Notes under the pieces: generated by a model
Told to the model about the DNA's origin: nothing
What the model saw: the letters and a program-made list of their open reading frames with translations, nothing else
The model's database searches: none
Part shown: in pieces, positions 60,918 through 64,000 of the stretch
Position numbering within the stretch: position 1 is the stretch's first letter
Layout of the letters: every line of letters starts with the position of its first letter
Program-made: the position numbers and the translations under genes
Assembly (NCBI GenBank): GCA_947088865.1
Contig: CAMUHY010000003.1
Coordinates: 1 to 64,000, forward strand
DNA length: 64,000 nucleotides
Direction of reading: 5' to 3'
From: an uncultured Eubacterium sp.
Lineage (GTDB): Bacteria > Bacillota > Clostridia > Lachnospirales > Lachnospiraceae

Positions 60918-62821
60918 AACAATGCACCTCCTAAAATAACACTTAACATCACGATAAGAAGCACGGTCGCAAATATTTCTGACGGAAGCATCAATTTCCT
61001 CTGCCCAATAAAATCTTTAAAATACCAGTTTGACATCTGTAATTTTTTTGCCTCTCCGAACGCATCGGTAAAACTGCTGTTATCTCCTTCATTAATACCA
61101 CTCATATACGCCAATTTTTTATTTTCATGCAGTTTTCTCGTATAGCCAAATGTGATACTTGGAATAGCAAAAATAAAACATATAATTACAACAAGCGTAT
61201 ACAACATGCTCATAGAAAGAACTGTAACATAAGAACCATACATTTCTTTTAACAAAGGCACAACATAGACTTTTGACAGTATTGGAAATGATACACACAA
61301 TAAAATCATCAGAATAGCATGAATAGAAAGCGATATCAATTCATTCTTTTTGGTGATATCTTTTATTTTAGGCTCATTGGTAGCACTGATTAATTTTGCC
61401 ATCCATTTTGTCCAGTAAAACATTGTGGTAGCACTACCAAAGACAATCAAAAGAACCATCACAATATTATTGTCATCGACACATGCCTTTAATGCTGACC
61501 ACTTTGAAATCAGCATTCCAAACGGCGCAAGAAACATGCCCGCAATGCCAATAAACATAAATGCGCCTAATCGCGGAAGTCTGTATAATAAACCGTGCAT
61601 ATCTTCAATATCTCTTGAGTGCATAGCATTTTCTGTCGCACCAATATCCTGAAACAGCAATGATTTTGACACAGCATGGAAAATCATTAAAAAGATTCCT
61701 GCCCACAATGTCTCTGATTCTCCTACGCCAGCACAGGCAACCATCAGTCCTAAATTGGATATGGTAGAAAATGCCAGCACCTTTTTGCCGTCACTTTGTG
61801 CAATCGCTATCAGTGAAGCCACAAAAAATGTAAAGCCGCCAATAAAACTAATCATATTTCCAGTCACTGTATTGGTCATTGCTGGAGCTAAACGAAATAA
61901 TATGTAAATTCCTGCTTTTACCATTGTAGCGCTGTGCAAAAGCGCCGAAGACGGCGTAGGCGCAACCATCGCCCCCAAAAGCCATTTAGAAAACGGCATC
62001 TGGGCCGACTTGGTTAGAGCGGCAAATGCAATCAATGCAACAGGGACAACGGCTGAGCCAAATCCCCATGAACCCATGCCCACAAGATATTGCAAGGAAT
62101 CATTGTTCATTTCATAAATCTGATAGACAATACCTAATGCAAGAGCCGTGCCACCCAATAGATTCATCCACAATGCCCGAAATGAATTTTGAATTGCCTC
62201 GTCTGTTCTTGTATAGCCAATCAGCAAAAAAGAACAGATACTTGTCGTCTCCCAAAACAAATCAATCCATAGCAAACTTGAAGATAATACAAATCCAAAC
62301 ATAGCCCCTAAAAAGATAAAGAGCAGCATAAAGAAATAATTTCTTCTATCTTCAATTTCAGTATGATGATGATGGTATCCGTGCATATACCCCACTGCAT
62401 AGATAATAATTAATCCGCCGATAATACCGATAATAATACACATAAGAATTGATAAATAGTCAATTCGGATATGATTAATCATATCTCGCTCAGGTCCCCA
62501 TATCTCCACATATGCTATTAATAAAGTTGGTATAATTGTAAGTAAACTAATTATGTATTTTTTATATTTAAAGCAAAGATATACTACAATCACCATCAAT
62601 AGCAATTCAACTGAAAGTATCACTTTATCAACAATTTCAGTCTCATAATACAATAAAATTGCATTGCAGCCGTCCATAACCCACAGAACGGACATGATTA
62701 AAACTGCCACCATTACCACTGCTGCACTAATGTAGGCAATTATATTCCGTATTTTATTCACTTTAATGACATACATCAACAAAGCAACAAATAACGGAAA
62801 ACATATTAGAAATGGCACCAT
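60914..62821 (-). CDS. echA: Ech hydrogenase membrane subunit EchA (NuoL-like)
   Basis: A 635 aa antiporter-like subunit with about 16 membrane segments. The core ALTKSAQMPFSKWLLGAMVAPTPSSALLHSATMVKAGIYILFR (about residues 265-310) carries the Lys and His residues of proton-pumping subunits. It is presumed to translocate H+ or Na+ during ferredoxin-driven H2 formation. The ATG at 62821 is chosen because AAGGAGG lies nine bases upstream; the first ATG in the frame is ahead of that site. First gene of the hydrogenase operon. Confidence 0.94.
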   Translation of the reverse strand: MVPFLICFPLFVALLMYVIKVNKIRNIIAYISAAVVMVAVLIMSVLWVMDGCNAILLYYETEIVDKVILSVELLLMVIVVYLCFKYKKYIISLLTIIPTLLIAYVEIWGPERDMINHIRIDYLSILMCIIIGIIGGLIIIYAVGYMHGYHHHHTEIEDRRNYFFMLLFIFLGAMFGFVLSSSLLWIDLFWETTSICSFLLIGYTRTDEAIQNSFRALWMNLLGGTALALGIVYQIYEMNNDSLQYLVGMGSWGFGSAVVPVALIAFAALTKSAQMPFSKWLLGAMVAPTPSSALLHSATMVKAGIYILFRLAPAMTNTVTGNMISFIGGFTFFVASLIAIAQSDGKKVLAFSTISNLGLMVACAGVGESETLWAGIFLMIFHAVSKSLLFQDIGATENAMHSRDIEDMHGLLYRLPRLGAFMFIGIAGMFLAPFGMLISKWSALKACVDDNNIVMVLLIVFGSATTMFYWTKWMAKLISATNEPKIKDITKKNELISLSIHAILMILLCVSFPILSKVYVVPLLKEMYGSYVTVLSMSMLYTLVVIICFIFAIPSITFGYTRKLHENKKLAYMSGINEGDNSSFTDAFGEAKKLQMSNWYFKDFIGQRKLMLPSEIFATVLLIVMLSVILGGALL

Positions 62822-62850
62822 CACTTTTTCCCTCCTTGTCATGTGTCATC

Positions 62851-62885
62851 GTCAAAGACTGTCAGCAAATTGTTAAATCTTTGAC
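62851..62885 (-). promoter_or_regulatory. Inverted repeat before the ech operon
   Basis: Perfect 8-bp inverted repeat GTCAAAGA/TCTTTGAC (62878-62885 and 62851-62858) in the 82 bases between the HAD gene and echA. There is no T-run. It could be an operator, an mRNA processing site or a weak terminator; the sequence alone does not decide. Confidence 0.4.
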
Positions 62886-62903
62886 ATTAATAAATCACAA
62901 AAA

Positions 62904-63608
62904 TTACACATCAACAACGCATAACGAACATGGTGAAGTCAATGTGAAAAATTGTAGTTCACTATAATTTTTTATATATAGGTCTGCTGTCTTCTTTATT
63001 TCTGCCTCATCTTGAACCGATGCCTTATCCTGCACTGCCACTGTAAAGAAACCGCCTTTTTTGGCACCCTTTACGGCAGCAAGTACATCTTCAAATACAA
63101 TACAAGCTTCTTTTTCTACGCCGCATTTTAATGCGGCGCACTCATAGACATCTGGAAAGCTTTTTCCTCTTGCAACTTCACTCGTCTGCGTAAAACTGTC
63201 AAAAAAATCATAAATACCATTTCTTTTTAAACAATTTTCAAACAATTTCCTGTCCGACGAAGTTGCAAGAGCAATTTTAAGCCCCTGTTGTTTTATAAAT
63301 TGCAGAAGCTCTTTTACGCCATCTTTTAACTTAATTTCATTATCATATGCAGAAACAGCCATATCAAACCATTCGCTTATAATTTCTTTTGGATTTTCAT
63401 TCAGTTTGAAACGCTCCACTACATATTTTGCCCCCGACTCAAATGTATGTATCTTTATCTCCTCTATAAAATCATCGGGAATGGCGATACCTCTTTTTTC
63501 CAAAAAATCAATATCCACTTTATGCCACACACCCGTTGAATCTATCAAAGTCCCATCAAGGTCAAAAATACAGCATTTGTACTTTGTTATATCAATACTG
63601 TTTAACAT
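62904..63608 (-). CDS. HAD-family phosphatase (beta-phosphoglucomutase-like)
   Basis: A 234 aa haloacid-dehalogenase hydrolase: motif I CIFDLDGTLIDS, a helical cap (about 20-90), motif II ALATSSD, motif III Lys near RGKSFPDVYE and motif IV CIVFEDVLAAVKGAKKGG. It resembles phosphoglycolate phosphatases and beta-phosphoglucomutases, acting on a phosphosugar or similar. It ends 83 bases before echA and may share the upstream transcript. Substrate not predictable from sequence. Confidence 0.9.
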   Translation of the reverse strand: MLNSIDITKYKCCIFDLDGTLIDSTGVWHKVDIDFLEKRGIAIPDDFIEEIKIHTFESGAKYVVERFKLNENPKEIISEWFDMAVSAYDNEIKLKDGVKELLQFIKQQGLKIALATSSDRKLFENCLKRNGIYDFFDSFTQTSEVARGKSFPDVYECAALKCGVEKEACIVFEDVLAAVKGAKKGGFFTVAVQDKASVQDEAEIKKTADLYIKNYSELQFFTLTSPCSLCVVDV

Positions 63609-63623
63609 TACACTCTACCAATA

Positions 63624-64000
63624 CTATGACTCTATTGTCACATATCTGCCCTTCGGGTCAACCGTTATCGCTTCCATATATGGCTTTATAAGCTCTGAAT
63701 AATTCTGTTCAAGAAGTGTATTTTCAATTGCTGTTGTACTGTCCTCTTTCTTATTTGTTCGGTCTATATAAAACAACACTGTATATTTAGGAACACTGTC
63801 GCCATGATTATGTTCAATTAATGTCTTGTCACCATTTTGTCTGCTTGCATCAAAAAGCCACTCTGCTATATCCGTCTCACAAGATGCATACGTTGCATTT
63901 GAAACCAATGACTTAGACTCATCATCCGTATATTCCGATGCAGAATCGGTGGCATAACCTGGACAAAGTTCAATAAATGAATGTTCATCTGTAATCTTTT
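63624..64000 (-). CDS. C-terminal part of probable PPIase-like foldase (cut by window)
   Basis: The frame is open to the right edge, so the N-terminus lies outside. The visible 125 residues include YATDSASEYTDDESKSLV, CETDIAEWLFDASRQNGDKTLIEH and VPKYTVLFYIDRTNK. The pattern (a -WLFD-xxR-xxGD- block followed by a tyrosine-rich strand) resembles C-terminal parts of exported peptidyl-prolyl isomerase or foldase proteins in Lachnospiraceae. That is inference from pattern only. It is immediately upstream of the HAD gene (15 bases), in the same direction. Confidence 0.5.
   Translation of the reverse strand, partial: KITDEHSFIELCPGYATDSASEYTDDESKSLVSNATYASCETDIAEWLFDASRQNGDKTLIEHNHGDSVPKYTVLFYIDRTNKKEDSTTAIENTLLEQNYSELIKPYMEAITVDPKGRYVTIES

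Noticed and set aside
1-64000. CRISPR array
   Set aside because: No regularly spaced short direct repeats were seen; the repeats found are single copies far apart.

Overview
The window is a low-GC, AT-rich chromosomal segment with the gene content of an anaerobic Clostridia, most likely a Lachnospiraceae gut bacterium. The evidence is AGGAGG-type ribosome sites, an ScpA/ScpB pair, a SpoIID-type protein, an HI0933/cmk/ispH/S1 gene order, ATP-type PEP carboxykinase and an Ech-type membrane hydrogenase. The assignment rests on gene families and gene order only. Nearly all genes lie on the minus strand; only a YihY-like and a YlmH-like gene are on the plus strand. No tRNA, rRNA or CRISPR array was seen.

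Layout. 1-0.65 kb: end of an IS607-family element whose recombinase has lost its usual catalytic Ser. 0.7-7.4 kb: M18 aminopeptidase, scpB, scpA, YihY-like protein, SpoIID-like protein, then a structured non-coding RNA with its own promoter and terminator. 7.4-16 kb: pckA; a moxR/DUF58/transglutaminase group preceded by a truncated sigma-factor-like gene; a DUF362 ferredoxin protein. 16-21 kb: two poorly characterised proteins, YlmH, a frameshifted fic relic, and a bacteriohemerythrin coupled to a DUF134-NifX fusion. 21-28 kb: S1 protein, ispH, cmk, HI0933-type flavoprotein, RpiR regulator and an EAL protein. 28-38 kb: an unrecognised protein, a pentose module (FGGY kinase plus AraD), an HscC-type Hsp70 with a giant J-like/TPR partner, cysK and a DUF4097 lipoprotein. 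38.9-48.8 kb: a two-component/ABC transporter unit, a HicAB toxin-antitoxin pair, and a GntR(YtrA)/ABC transporter unit. 49-63 kb: an iron alcohol dehydrogenase, then a nearly continuous hydrogenase locus. The right edge holds a HAD phosphatase and the C-terminal part of a probable foldase.

The hydrogenase locus is the main metabolic block. EchABCDEF would form a ferredoxin-linked, ion-translocating [NiFe] hydrogenase. HypA delivers nickel, and HypF, HypC, HypD and HypE make and insert the Fe(CN)2CO group. hypB and a maturation endopeptidase are not in the locus. The large subunit ends right after its CxxC motif, so no protease should be needed. A PAS hybrid histidine kinase sits between hypA and hypF.

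The most unusual feature is a dispersed repeat of about 160 bp in four copies (2.2, 20.9, 48.9 and 52.9 kb). It can fold into a cloverleaf: one closing stem around three abutting hairpins, with compensatory changes between copies and one hairpin inverted between two copies. Its palindromic tail also occurs alone: as the terminator below hicB and across the stop codon of hypD. A second repeat (two hairpins, about 90 bp) occurs twice, each time upstream of a gene.
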